NCBI RefSeq assembly: GCF_006334915.2
Contig: NZ_VDMA02000002.1
Coordinates: 310,001 to 374,000, forward strand
DNA: 64,000 bases
Reading direction: 5' to 3'
Source: Microbispora catharanthi
GTDB lineage: Bacteria; Actinomycetota; Actinomycetes; Streptosporangiales; Streptosporangiaceae
Shown: piece by piece, positions 20,037 to 28,965 of the stretch
Layout: every line of letters starts with the position of its first letter
How positions within the stretch are numbered: the stretch's first letter is position 1
Program-made: the position numbers and the translations under genes
Notes under the pieces: model-generated
What the model was told of the DNA's origin: nothing
Databases searched by the model: none
What the model saw: the letters and a program-made list of their open reading frames with translations, nothing else

Positions 20037-22504
20037 CTGCGGGTCACCTCCAGTGAGATTGGCATCGGCTTGATCTGGTCGCGCTCGGTCTCGAAGGAGA
20101 TCGAGGGGTCGGGCACGCCGGGGGCGTTGACGAAGCTGACGAAGCGGCGCAGCTTGTCGGGGTCCTCGATGGTGGCGCGCCACTCGTCGACGTACGTGGA
20201 CACGTGCCGCTCCATCTGCGCGTCGAGTTCGGCGCAGATGCCGAGCGAGTCCTCCATGATCACCTCACGGAGGTAGTCGAGCCCGCCGTCCAGGTTCTCC
20301 AGCCACGCGGCGGTGCGCTGGAGCCGGTCGGCGGTGCGGATGTAGAACATCAGGAACCTGTCGATCGTCCTGACCAGGTCGTCGGTGGACAGGTCGGACG
20401 CGAGCAGGTCGGCGTGGCGGGGAGTGAAACCGCCGTTGCCGCCCACGTAGAGGTTCCAGCCCTGCTCGGTCGCGATGATGCCGAAGTCCTTCGACCGGGC
20501 CTCGGCGCACTCCCTGGCGCAGCCGGACACGGCCGACTTCAGCTTGTGCGGCGAGCGCAGCCCCCGGTAGCGCAGCTCCAGGGCGATGGCCAGGCCCACC
20601 GAGTCCTGCACGCCGTACCGGCACCAGGTGGACCCGACGCAGGACTTCACCGTCCGCAGCGCCTTGCCGTACGCGTGGCCGGACTCGAAGCCGGCGTCGA
20701 CGAGGCGGCGCCAGATGGCGGGCAGCTGCTCGACCCGGGCCCCGAGCAGGTCGATGCGCTGCGCTCCGGTGATCTTCGTGTAGAGCCCGAAGTCGCGGGC
20801 CACCTCTCCGATCACGATGAGCTTGTCCGGGGTGATCTCGCCGCCGGGGATCCGCGGGACGACCGAGTAGGTGCCGTTCTTCTGGATGTTGGCCAGGAAC
20901 TGGTCGTTGGTGTCCTGCAGCGCGGCCTGCTCGCCGTCGAGGATGTGGCCGCGGCCCAGGGAGGCGAGGATCGAGGCGACCGCGGGCTTGCAGATGTCGC
21001 AGCCGCGGCCGGTCCCGTGCTCGGCGATGAGCTGGGAGAACGTCGTGATCCCCCGGACGTTGACGATGTCGAACAGCTCGGCCCTGCTGTGCGTGAAGTG
21101 CTCGCACAGCGCCTTGCCGACGTCGACGCCCGACTTCACCAGGATCTGCTTGAGCATCGGCACGCAGCTTCCGCAGGTGGTGCCGGCCCGGGTGCAGTCC
21201 TTGATGCCCTGCACGTCGGTCAGGCCCTTGTCGGCGATGGCCGCGCAGATCTTCCCCTTGGTGACGTTGTTGCAGGAGCAGACCTGCGCGTCGTCGGGCA
21301 GGTCGACCGACGCCTTGCCCGCGCCGGCGAACAGCAGATCGCTCGGCGCGCCGGGCAGCGGCTTGCCGACGAACGGCCGCAGCGCGTTGTACGGCGCGGC
21401 GTCGCCGACGCAGATGCCGCCGAGCAGGGTCTTGGCGTCGTCGCTGATGAACAGCCGCTTGTAGACGCCGCCCACGGGGTCCATGTAGGTGACGTCGAGC
21501 GCGCCCGACATGGCGCCGAACTGGGCCACGTCCACGCCGAGCAGCTTGAGCTTGGTGGACATGTCGGCGCCGGTGAAGGCGGCCGGCCCGTCAAGGATCC
21601 GCTCGGCGGCCACCTCCGCCTGCGTGTTGCAGGGCCCGACGAGGCCGTAGACCATGCCCCCGGCCAGGGCGCACTCGCCGATCGCGTAGATGTGCTCGTC
21701 GGAGGTGCGCATGCCCGCGTCGACCACGATGCCGCCGCGCTCGCCGACCTCCAGGCCGCAGGCGCGGGCGAGCTCGTCCCGCGGCCGGATGCCGGCGGAG
21801 AAGACCACGACCTGCGCGTCGATCGCCTCGCCGTCGGGCTTCACGAGCGAGGTGACCCGGCCGTCCGGGCCGGCCTCGATCGACCGCACGCCCGCGCCCG
21901 TGTGGATCGTCAGCCCGAGCCCCTCGATGTGCCCGCGCAGCACCGAGCCGCCGCCCTCGTCCACCTGGCGCGGCATGAGCCAGCCGCTCATCTCGATGAC
22001 GTGCGTGTCGAGGCCGAGCCCGCGCAGGGCGTCGGCCGCCTCCAGGCCGAGCAGGCCGCCGCCGATGACCACGCCCGCGCGGGCGTCCCGCGACGCGTCC
22101 CTGATGGCGTCCAGGTCGTCGATCGTCCGGTACACGAAGCAGCCCGGCAGGTCCCGGCCCGGCACCGGCGGCACGAACGGCGCCGACCCGGTGGCCAGCA
22201 CCAGCACGTCGTACGGCTCGCTGTCGCCGGCGTCGGTGGTGACGGTGCGGTTCGCGCGGTCGATCGCGGTGACGCGGACGCCGGTCCTGAGCGTGACGCC
22301 GTCCGGCACCGGATAGGTGAGGTCCTCGACGCTCTTGCCGCTGAGATAGGAGGTCAGCGCCACCCGGTCGTAGGCCGGGCGGGGCTCCTCCCCGAAAACG
22401 GTGACCGTCCCGTCGAAGCCCCGGCCGGCGAGCGTCTCGATCAGGCGGTGTGCCGTCGGGCCGTGTCCTACAACGACGAGTCTCATCCGCTTACGGTCCT
22501 TCAT
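20033..22504 (-). CDS. nirB: Assimilatory nitrite reductase (NADH) large subunit
   Basis: 823 aa. It reduces nitrite to ammonium in the cytoplasm using NADH, FAD, iron-sulfur clusters and sirohaem. The order is: FAD/NAD-binding region (VVVGHGPTAHRLIE near the start, GVVIGGGLLGLEAADAL), a BFD-type [2Fe-2S] site (CSCNNVTKGKI ... CGSC), then the sulfite/nitrite reductase half. The sirohaem-[4Fe-4S] cysteines are in SCVGSTWC (about residue 621) and GCARECAEA (about 661). It is full length for the family. Its ATG overlaps the stop of the FAD/BFD protein gene. Confidence 0.97.
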   Translation of the reverse strand: MKDRKRMRLVVVGHGPTAHRLIETLAGRGFDGTVTVFGEEPRPAYDRVALTSYLSGKSVEDLTYPVPDGVTLRTGVRVTAIDRANRTVTTDAGDSEPYDVLVLATGSAPFVPPVPGRDLPGCFVYRTIDDLDAIRDASRDARAGVVIGGGLLGLEAADALRGLGLDTHVIEMSGWLMPRQVDEGGGSVLRGHIEGLGLTIHTGAGVRSIEAGPDGRVTSLVKPDGEAIDAQVVVFSAGIRPRDELARACGLEVGERGGIVVDAGMRTSDEHIYAIGECALAGGMVYGLVGPCNTQAEVAAERILDGPAAFTGADMSTKLKLLGVDVAQFGAMSGALDVTYMDPVGGVYKRLFISDDAKTLLGGICVGDAAPYNALRPFVGKPLPGAPSDLLFAGAGKASVDLPDDAQVCSCNNVTKGKICAAIADKGLTDVQGIKDCTRAGTTCGSCVPMLKQILVKSGVDVGKALCEHFTHSRAELFDIVNVRGITTFSQLIAEHGTGRGCDICKPAVASILASLGRGHILDGEQAALQDTNDQFLANIQKNGTYSVVPRIPGGEITPDKLIVIGEVARDFGLYTKITGAQRIDLLGARVEQLPAIWRRLVDAGFESGHAYGKALRTVKSCVGSTWCRYGVQDSVGLAIALELRYRGLRSPHKLKSAVSGCARECAEARSKDFGIIATEQGWNLYVGGNGGFTPRHADLLASDLSTDDLVRTIDRFLMFYIRTADRLQRTAAWLENLDGGLDYLREVIMEDSLGICAELDAQMERHVSTYVDEWRATIEDPDKLRRFVSFVNAPGVPDPSISFETERDQIKPMPISLEVTRR

Positions 22505-23910
22505 GCGCTCACGCCTTCCTGCTCACACAGCCAGCCGACGATGCCCTCGACCGCGTCGCGGCAGCTCCCGCAACCGGTGGTGGCCCTCGTCGCGGTGGCC
22601 ACGGCCTCCACGTTCCGCGCGCCGGATTCCCAGCACGCCCTGATCTGGCCCTTCGTCACGTTGTTGCACTGGCAGACCCGGGCCGAGTCCGGCATCCGGG
22701 TGGGGCTGTCGGCCACCGCGGCGCCGCCCACGCCCGCGAGATCGGGGAACAGCAGCCCGGTGCGGTCGCCGGGCAGGGGACCTCCCCGGTCGAAGAGCTG
22801 GGTCAGCGTGCCCACCGCGGAGGTCTCGCCCAGCAGGATCGCGCCGACCAGCCGGCCGTCCCGGATGACGAGTTTGCGGTAGGTGCCGTTGTGCCGGTGG
22901 GAGAAGCGGACGATCTCCGCCTCGTCCTCCGTCAGCTGGGTCTCCCCCATCGCCGCGAGCTCCACGCTCCTGGCCTTCAGCCGGGTGACCAGCCGCGAGC
23001 CCCGGTAACGCGCGCCCTTGTCGGCGCCGGTGACGAGGTCGGCCACGACCGACGCCTGCTCCCAGCCGGGGGCGACCAGTCCGTAGACGCGGCCGGCGTG
23101 CTGGGCGCACTCCCCGATCGCGAAGATCGACGGGTCGTCGGTGCGCAACTCGTCGTCCACGACGACGCCGCGCTCGACCTCCAGCCCCGCGTCGCGGGCG
23201 AGCCCGACGACCGGGCGCACGCCGCAGGCCAGCACGACCAGGTCGGCATCGATCAGCTCACCGCCGGCCAGCTCCACGTGCCGCTCCCGGATCGCGCTCA
23301 CGGTGATGCCCGTGCGGATGGCGACGCCGAGCGCGCCGAGCGTCTCGCGGAGGATGAGCCCGGCCTCCTCGTCGAGCTGGCGCTCCATCAGGTGCCCGGC
23401 CAGGTGCAGCAGCGTCACCGGGACGCCCCGGCCCGCCAGGCCCCGCGCCGCCTCGATGCCGAGCAGCCCGCCGCCGACCACGACCGCGCTGCGCGCGCTC
23501 GCGGCGGCCTCCCTGATCCGCTCGCAGTCGTCCAGCGTGCGGAACGCCGTCGCCCGCTCCACGCCGGGGATCGGCGGGACGACCGGCTCGCTGCCCGTGG
23601 CCAGCACGAGCACGTCGTACGGCTCGCGCGTCCCGTCGGCGGCGACCACCGTCTGGCAGTCCCGGTCGATCGCGGTGACCTCGACGCCGAGGCGGACGGT
23701 CACGCCGTGGTCGGCGTACCAGCGGGGGTCGAGGAGCCGGACCTGGTCCGGGCTCGACGTGCCGGCCACCACGTTCGACAGCAGGACCCGGTTGTACGGC
23801 TGCCACGCCTCGGCGCCGAACACCGTGATCTTCGCGTCCTTGTCCCGGGCGCGGACCTCGCTCACCAGGCGCGAGCCCGCCATCCCGTTCCCCACCACGA
23901 CGAGCCTCAC
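22501..23910 (-). CDS. FAD/NAD-dependent oxidoreductase with BFD [2Fe-2S] domain, nitrate reductase electron-transfer subunit
   Basis: 469 aa. It resembles the N-terminal half of NirB, with an FAD site (VVVGNGMAGSRLV near the N-terminus), an NAD site (AVVVGGGLLGIEAARGL) and a C-terminal BFD-type cluster site (CQCNNVTKGQI ... GCGSC). It lacks the sirohaem half. Placed directly after the nitrate reductase gene (GTGA overlap), it fits a NasB-like role, passing electrons from NAD(P)H to the molybdenum subunit. The GTG start at 23910 sits directly before the FAD motif. It probably arose by duplication of the NirB flavin domain. Confidence 0.88.
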   Translation of the reverse strand: MRLVVVGNGMAGSRLVSEVRARDKDAKITVFGAEAWQPYNRVLLSNVVAGTSSPDQVRLLDPRWYADHGVTVRLGVEVTAIDRDCQTVVAADGTREPYDVLVLATGSEPVVPPIPGVERATAFRTLDDCERIREAAASARSAVVVGGGLLGIEAARGLAGRGVPVTLLHLAGHLMERQLDEEAGLILRETLGALGVAIRTGITVSAIRERHVELAGGELIDADLVVLACGVRPVVGLARDAGLEVERGVVVDDELRTDDPSIFAIGECAQHAGRVYGLVAPGWEQASVVADLVTGADKGARYRGSRLVTRLKARSVELAAMGETQLTEDEAEIVRFSHRHNGTYRKLVIRDGRLVGAILLGETSAVGTLTQLFDRGGPLPGDRTGLLFPDLAGVGGAAVADSPTRMPDSARVCQCNNVTKGQIRACWESGARNVEAVATATRATTGCGSCRDAVEGIVGWLCEQEGVSA

Positions 23911-26057
23911 GCGACACGCTCCCCGTCTTCGGCGCACCGCTCGATCGCGGCGGCGCAGACCTTGAACTCCGGCATCCGCGACGTGGGGTCGAGCGCCGGG
24001 TTGGTGAGCAGGTTGACGCCCTCCCAGTGGAACGGCATGAACAGCGTGTCCGGCCGGATCGAGGCGTTCACGCGCGCCACGCCCTCGGCGGCGCCCCGGC
24101 GGCTGCGCACCCGGACGCGGTCGCCGGGGGCGACGCCGAGCCGCTCGGCGAGGTCCGGGTGCAGCTCCACGAACACCTCGGGCGACGCCTGCGTGAGCGG
24201 GCGGATGCGGCGCGTCTGCGCCCCCGACTGGTAGTGGGCGAGCACCCGCCCCGACGTCAGGTAGAGCGGGAACTCCTCGTCCACGTCCTCGGCGGGCGGG
24301 CGGTGGTCCACCGGCACCAGGCGGGCCCGGCCGTCCGGGGTGGCGAAGCCGTCGAGGAACGGCCGCGGCGTTCCCGGGTGTGGCTCCCCCGCCGTCTCCG
24401 GACACGGCCAGAACACGCCGGTCTCGGCCGCGATGCGCTCGTAGGTGATGCCGGAGTAGTCGGCGACGCCCCCGGCGGAGGCCCGGCGCAGCTCGTCGAA
24501 GACCGTGCGCGGGTCGGCGGGGAACTTCTCGCCGCAGCCGAGCCGCTCGGCGAGGCCCCGCAGGATCTCCAGGTCGCTGCGCGCGCCCGGCGGCGGCGCG
24601 GCGGCCTGGCGGCGCAGCAGGACCCGGCCCTCCAGGTTGGTCATCGTGCCCGCCTCCTCCGCCCACTGGGTCGTGGGGAGCACGACGTCGGCCATGGCCG
24701 CGGTCTCCGACAGCACGAAGTCGGAGACCACGAGCAGGTCGAGCGCGTCCAGCCGCCGGGCGACGTGCCCGGCGCGCGGCGCGGAGACGACGGGGTTGGA
24801 GCCGAACAGCAGCAGCGCCCTCGGTCCCTCCGCCGTGCCGAGGGCGTCCAGCAGCTCGTACGCGGACCGGCCGGGGCCGGGCAGGTCGGCCGGGTCGATC
24901 CCCCACACGGCCGCGACGTGCGCCCGCGCCGCCGGGTCGTCGATCTTGCGGTAGCCGGGAAGCTGGTCGGCCTTCTGGCCGTGCTCCCTGCCGCCCTGGC
25001 CGTTGCCCTGGCCGGTCACGCAGCCGTAGCCGGAGCCCTCACGGCCGGGCAGCCCGAGGGTGAGCGCCAGGTTGACGAACGCCGTGACCGTGTCGGTGCC
25101 CTTGGCGTGCTGCTCGGCGCCCCGGCCGGTCAGCACCATCGCGCGCTCGGCCTCGCCGAGGATCCGTACGGCCTCGCGCATCCGCGCGACCGGGACGCCG
25201 GTGACGCGCTCCACCCGCTCGGGCCACCAGGCCGACACCGAGGTGCACACCTCCTCGAAGCCGGTCGTGCGGGCGGCCAGGTAGTCCAGGTCGGCGTACC
25301 CTTCGGCGATCGCGATGTGCAGCAGGCCGAGCGCGAGCGCGAGGTCGGTGCCCGGGGTGACCTGCAGGTGCAGGTCGGCCATCTTGGCGGTCTGGGTGAG
25401 GCGCGGGTCGACGACGACGAGCCGGCCGCCTCCGGACCGCATCGCGATCAGGTGGCGCACGAAGGGGGGCATGGTCTCGGCGACGTTGCCCCCGGCGAGC
25501 AGGACGGCGTCGGCGCGGGCGATGTCGGTGATGGGGAACGGCAGCCCCCGGTCCATGCCGAAGGCCCGGTTGACCGCGGCCGCCGCCGAGGACATGCAGA
25601 ACCTGCCGTTGTAGTCGATCTGGCTGGTCCGCAGCGCGACCCTGGCGAACTTGCCGAGCTGGTAGGCCTTCTCGTTGGTCAGCCCGCCGCCGCCGAACAC
25701 CGCCACGGCGTCCGGTCCGTGCGCGGCCCCGATGGCCTCGATCCGGGCGGCGACGTAGTCGAGCGCCTCGTCCCAGCTCACCGGGCTGCCGTGCAGCAGC
25801 GGGGCGGTGAGCCGTTCCGGCGAGGTCAGCAGCTCGGCCGCCGTCCAGCCCTTCTGGCACAGGCCGCCGGCGTTGGCCGGGATGTCCTCCCGTGGACTGA
25901 TCTCGCCCTTCGCGACGTACATGCCGCACTGGAGCGCGCAGTACGGGCAGTGCGTGGCGGAGCCCACGGCGGTGCCCGCGGAGGCCTGTGACATCACAGG
26001 ACCGGGAGCGTGCAGTGAGATCGGCATGGATCCGATGGTGCTGACAGGCGGTTTCAC
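23907..26057 (-). CDS. nasC: Assimilatory nitrate reductase catalytic subunit (molybdopterin)
   Basis: 716 aa cytoplasmic enzyme reducing nitrate to nitrite. It has an N-terminal [4Fe-4S] site (Cys37, Cys40, Cys44, Cys67 in CPYCALQCGM and CQKG), then the molybdopterin oxidoreductase body (GRFCMSSAAAAVNRAFG; GSNPVVSAP; VLPTTQWAEEAGTMTNLEGR) and the C-terminal dinucleotide-binding domain (LTSGRVLAHYQSGAQTRR). There is no Tat signal, as expected for the assimilatory type. I take the GTG at 26057 because AGAAGGGA lies just upstream; an ATG ten codons later is the alternative. First gene of the operon after the narK terminator. Confidence 0.95.
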   Translation of the reverse strand: MKPPVSTIGSMPISLHAPGPVMSQASAGTAVGSATHCPYCALQCGMYVAKGEISPREDIPANAGGLCQKGWTAAELLTSPERLTAPLLHGSPVSWDEALDYVAARIEAIGAAHGPDAVAVFGGGGLTNEKAYQLGKFARVALRTSQIDYNGRFCMSSAAAAVNRAFGMDRGLPFPITDIARADAVLLAGGNVAETMPPFVRHLIAMRSGGGRLVVVDPRLTQTAKMADLHLQVTPGTDLALALGLLHIAIAEGYADLDYLAARTTGFEEVCTSVSAWWPERVERVTGVPVARMREAVRILGEAERAMVLTGRGAEQHAKGTDTVTAFVNLALTLGLPGREGSGYGCVTGQGNGQGGREHGQKADQLPGYRKIDDPAARAHVAAVWGIDPADLPGPGRSAYELLDALGTAEGPRALLLFGSNPVVSAPRAGHVARRLDALDLLVVSDFVLSETAAMADVVLPTTQWAEEAGTMTNLEGRVLLRRQAAAPPPGARSDLEILRGLAERLGCGEKFPADPRTVFDELRRASAGGVADYSGITYERIAAETGVFWPCPETAGEPHPGTPRPFLDGFATPDGRARLVPVDHRPPAEDVDEEFPLYLTSGRVLAHYQSGAQTRRIRPLTQASPEVFVELHPDLAERLGVAPGDRVRVRSRRGAAEGVARVNASIRPDTLFMPFHWEGVNLLTNPALDPTSRMPEFKVCAAAIERCAEDGERVA

Positions 26058-26072
26058 CGCTGGGTCCCTTCT

Positions 26073-26099
26073 GTTACCGCTGTGCTACAAGGCGCCAAC
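26073..26099 (-). promoter_or_regulatory. Candidate GlnR/NnaR-type operator upstream of nitrate reductase
   Basis: Three GTnAC-like pentamers repeat every 11 bp: GTTAC (26073), GCTAC (26084), CCAAC (26095). GlnR sites in actinomycetes have two half-sites of related pentamers separated by six bases, which gives this spacing. The match is partial. The site lies 16 bp upstream of the nitrate reductase start, closer than most activators would sit. Confidence 0.3.
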
Positions 26100-26189
26100 C
26101 GCGCTAACTTCGGCGAGCGCCGCGTGTGAGAGACCCCGTCGTCTCGAAAGCTCACTTGTGCTGTCGCCGCTTGTGAGTCATGAGCCCGG

Positions 26190-26217
26190 AAAAGGCGGGC
26201 GCCGCGTGGGCGCCCGC
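26190..26217 (-). terminator. Rho-independent terminator of narK
   Basis: A perfect 9-bp stem (GCGGGCGCC at 26195-26203 with GGCGCCCGC at 26209-26217, loop GCGTG) lies 13 bp past the narK stop. Read on the minus strand, it is followed by CCTTTT. This separates the transporter transcript from the reductase operon. Confidence 0.8.
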
Positions 26218-26230
26218 GAAAGGCCGCGTC

Positions 26231-27586
26231 TCAGACCCGGGCGGCCGCCAGGCTCGGCGCCGACTTCGCTCCGAGGGTGCGCATGTAGCAGAACCAGGTG
26301 AGCGCGAAGCAGACGGCGTAGAAGGCGGCGAAGGCCACCAGCGCCGCCCCCGCGCCGCCGGTGGCGGATATGGAGCTGCCGAACCCGCGGTTGATGAAGA
26401 ACCCGCCGAAGGCGCCCACCGCGGAGATGAACCCGATGGCCGCCGAGGCGTCGCGCTTGCCGGTCGCCAGCGCCTCCTCGTACGCGGGGGTGCCGTGCTC
26501 GACGCCGGCCACCGCCTTCGCCCGGAAGATCGCCGGGATCATCCGGTACGTGGAGCCGTTGCCGACGCCCGCGGTGCCGATCAGCAGCATGAACGCGGCG
26601 AAGAACAGCACGATGCTGTGGGCCGACATGGCCCGCCAGACGAGCAGGACCGAGGCGATCATCGCGGCGAAGTTCCAGAACGTCACCGAGGCGCCGCCGA
26701 GGCGGTCCGCCAGCCAGCCGCCGACCGGCCGGATGAGCGACCCGACCAGCGGGCCGAGGAACGCCAGCGAGGTGAGCGAGGCGTGCTCGGGGAACTGCGA
26801 CTTGATGAGCAGCGGGAACGCGGTCGAGTAGCCGATGAACGAGCCGAACGTGCCGATGTAGAGGACCGACATGATCCAGGTCTGCGCCCGGCCGGCCGCC
26901 TTGGCCATCTCCCTCGGCTCGGCCTTGGCCGAGGTGAGGTTGTCCATGCAGAAGTACGCCCCGGCGGCGGCGGCCAGGACGAAGGGCACCCAGAACAACC
27001 CGGCCGCGGCCAGCCCGAACCCGGCGATGACCAGCGGCATCAGCAACTGCACGGAGCTGACGCCGATGTTGCCGCCGGCCGCGTTCAGGCCGAGGGCGGC
27101 GCCCTGCCTGTTCTGGGGGTAGAAGTAGGTGATGTTGGCCATGCTGGAGGCGAAGTTTCCGCCGCCGAGCCCGGCCGTCGCCGCGATCAGCAGGAAGGCC
27201 CAGTAGGGCGTGCCCGGGTCGTTCACCGCCACCGCGAGCAGGACGGCGGGCACCAGCAGCAGCGTCGCGCTGACCACCGTCCAGTTCCGGCCGCCGAACC
27301 GGGCGGGCGCGAAGGTGTAGGGGATGCGCAGCGCGGAGCCCACGAGGTTGGGCAGCGAGACGATCCAGAACAGCTGGTCGGTGGAGAACTTGTAGGCGCC
27401 GAGCTTGACCGCGACGATGCTCCAGACGGTCCACAGCGTGAAGCCCAGATGCTCGGCCAGGATCGAGAACGCCAGGTTCCGCCGGGCCACCTTCTTGCCG
27501 GTGCTCTCCCAGAAAGCGGGATCGTCCGGTCGCCAGTCACCGATCCAGCGGCCCTTCCCGTGTGTCGCCGCCTGCGTCGCCGTCAT
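26231..27586 (-). CDS. Nitrate/nitrite transporter, NarK/NasA family (MFS)
   Basis: 451 aa with about twelve membrane helices and the nitrate signature regions of the NNP family (GLGGGNFASSMANITYF and a second Gly-rich segment GTAGVGNGSTYRMIP). It would import nitrate for the reductases next door, and possibly export nitrite. The ATG at 27586 is preceded by AGGAGGAACG. It has its own terminator and its own upstream region with several GTnAC motifs, so it may be regulated in parallel with the reductase operon, not as part of it. Confidence 0.93.
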   Translation of the reverse strand: MTATQAATHGKGRWIGDWRPDDPAFWESTGKKVARRNLAFSILAEHLGFTLWTVWSIVAVKLGAYKFSTDQLFWIVSLPNLVGSALRIPYTFAPARFGGRNWTVVSATLLLVPAVLLAVAVNDPGTPYWAFLLIAATAGLGGGNFASSMANITYFYPQNRQGAALGLNAAGGNIGVSSVQLLMPLVIAGFGLAAAGLFWVPFVLAAAAGAYFCMDNLTSAKAEPREMAKAAGRAQTWIMSVLYIGTFGSFIGYSTAFPLLIKSQFPEHASLTSLAFLGPLVGSLIRPVGGWLADRLGGASVTFWNFAAMIASVLLVWRAMSAHSIVLFFAAFMLLIGTAGVGNGSTYRMIPAIFRAKAVAGVEHGTPAYEEALATGKRDASAAIGFISAVGAFGGFFINRGFGSSISATGGAGAALVAFAAFYAVCFALTWFCYMRTLGAKSAPSLAAARV

Positions 27587-28055
27587 CGTTCCTCCTGCGT
27601 CCTCATCAGCTGGGGCCGGTAACAGAAGCTAGGAAGAGCGCGTTACGCACTTTGACCATGCGTGACCGTGCGGCCGTTACATGTGCCGCACCCGCGAAAC
27701 ATGCAATCCACACGCATAACGGACGCAACATCGAGTTAACACGGGCGCGCCCCTCACGCGGCCCGCGTTTCATCCGTGTGTCGTCCTTCGTGCCGTCCCC
27801 GGCCGGTCGCCGTCACACAAGGTCAGCAGCCCCACCGCGACCCGTACGCGGGTATTTCGGGAAATTCCCGCGATCGCAGTAGTGCCATTCCATGACCGGA
27901 CTACGGCATTTTCCGCTGTGGCATGGCGCGGACATTTCGGTTGACATGTGACCGGTTTTCCGCTCGCAGGAATATCGCGGCGGGGAAAGGGGATATCGAT
28001 GCCGCCTCCCGCCGTACGAGGGCCCCCGAGGGCCCCGCGCACTCGGGGAGGACGG
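27587..28055. promoter_or_regulatory. Divergent control region between narK and the amidase gene
   Basis: 469 bp with no credible gene. The narK side carries four GTnAC pentamers: GTAAC 27619-27623, GTTAC 27642-27646, GTGAC 27662-27666 and GTTAC 27676-27680, plus GAAAC at 27696-27700. These are GlnR-like half-sites, but their spacing (23, 20 and 14 bp) does not match a clean 11/22-bp array. The amidase side is purine-rich (GGGGAAAGGGG around 27982-27992), with a possible alternative ATG at 27999. Confidence 0.4.
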
Positions 28056-28871
28056 ATGCCAGCGGTCTCGCGCCGCGCGTTTCTTTCGACGGGGCTCCTC
28101 TGGTCGGCGTGCCTGCCCGCGGCGATGCTGACCGCGCAGGGCGGGCTCGTCGCCACGGCCACGCCCGTCTGGGCCGGGAACCGCCCGCGGCGGCCGCGTG
28201 TGTACACCCGGTCCGACTGGAAGGCCGATCCGCCCAGGAGCAAGGCCGAGGTGCTCGACCGTGCGCCCGACCGGCTCGTCGTCCACCACACGGCGACGGC
28301 GAACACGGGCGCGACCGACCTCGATGCGGCCTTCCGGCTGTCGCGGACGATCCAGCGCTACCACATGAAGCACAACGGCTGGGAGGACATCGGCGAGCAG
28401 TTCACCGTCAGCCGGGGCGGATACGTCATGGAGGGCCGCAACCGCTCGCTGCCGGCCGTCGAGGCGGGCAAGCACGTGATGGGCGCGCAGGCCGCCGACC
28501 ACAACGACCACACGCTGGGCATCGAGACCGAGGGGACGTACACGTCCTGCCTGCCCTCGGACCGCCAGCTGTCCGCGCTGACCGCCCTGCTGGCCTGGCT
28601 GTGCGACGCCTACGAGCTCGACCCGCACGAGGCCATCGTCGGACACCGTGACCTCAACAGGACCGCCTGCCCCGGCGACCGCCTCTACGCGTACCTGCCT
28701 CGGTTGCGCGACGACGTCGCGCGCCGCCTGGGCGGGCGCGGGGACGGGCGGGCCGAGCCCCCGCCGCCGCGGCTGGCGCTGCCCGACGGTCCGTACGAGG
28801 GGGCCGCTCTCATCGGCGACCTGCCGTTGGAGCACGGTCCCGCCGTCGGCCCGCACGACCTGTCCCGCTGA
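28056..28871 (+). CDS. Tat-exported N-acetylmuramoyl-L-alanine amidase (PGRP/amidase_2 fold)
   Basis: 271 aa. The N-terminus PAVSRRAFLSTGLLW has a twin-arginine motif (Arg6-Arg7), a hydrophobic core and a likely cleavage after VWA at residue 40, so it is exported folded through Tat. The mature part starts with TRSDWKADPP and contains the zinc ligands of the amidase_2/PGRP fold: His in VVHHTA (about 77), His in GHRDLNRTACPG and the nearby cysteine. It should cleave the stem peptide from muramic acid in the wall. I chose ATG 28056 (GGGGAGG upstream, compact Tat signal). ATG 27999, preceded by AAAGGGG, would add 19 residues. Confidence 0.85.
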   Translation: MPAVSRRAFLSTGLLWSACLPAAMLTAQGGLVATATPVWAGNRPRRPRVYTRSDWKADPPRSKAEVLDRAPDRLVVHHTATANTGATDLDAAFRLSRTIQRYHMKHNGWEDIGEQFTVSRGGYVMEGRNRSLPAVEAGKHVMGAQAADHNDHTLGIETEGTYTSCLPSDRQLSALTALLAWLCDAYELDPHEAIVGHRDLNRTACPGDRLYAYLPRLRDDVARRLGGRGDGRAEPPPPRLALPDGPYEGAALIGDLPLEHGPAVGPHDLSR

Positions 28872-28914
28872 AACGGCCCTACTCAAACGGCCTCGCTGAA
28901 ACGGCCCTACTCAA
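28866..28914 (+). repeat. Imperfect 28-bp tandem duplication at the end of the amidase gene
   Basis: The 21-bp unit CGCTGAAACGGCCCTACTCA(A) occurs at 28866-28886 and again at 28894-28914, with a 28-bp period. The first copy contains the amidase stop codon, so the second copy repeats that stop downstream. Confidence 0.85.
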
Positions 28915-28920
28915 GCGGCA

Positions 28921-28951
28921 CGGGCGGTCCCCTCCGAGAGGGGACCGCCCG
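28921..28951. terminator. Bidirectional terminator hairpin
   Basis: A perfect 14-bp stem (CGGGCGGTCCCCTC at 28921-28934 with GAGGGGACCGCCCG at 28938-28951, CGA loop) lies between two convergent genes. There is no T run on either side, but stem length and position support termination from both directions. Confidence 0.85.
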
Positions 28952-28965
28952 AGTGGCGCCTTGCG

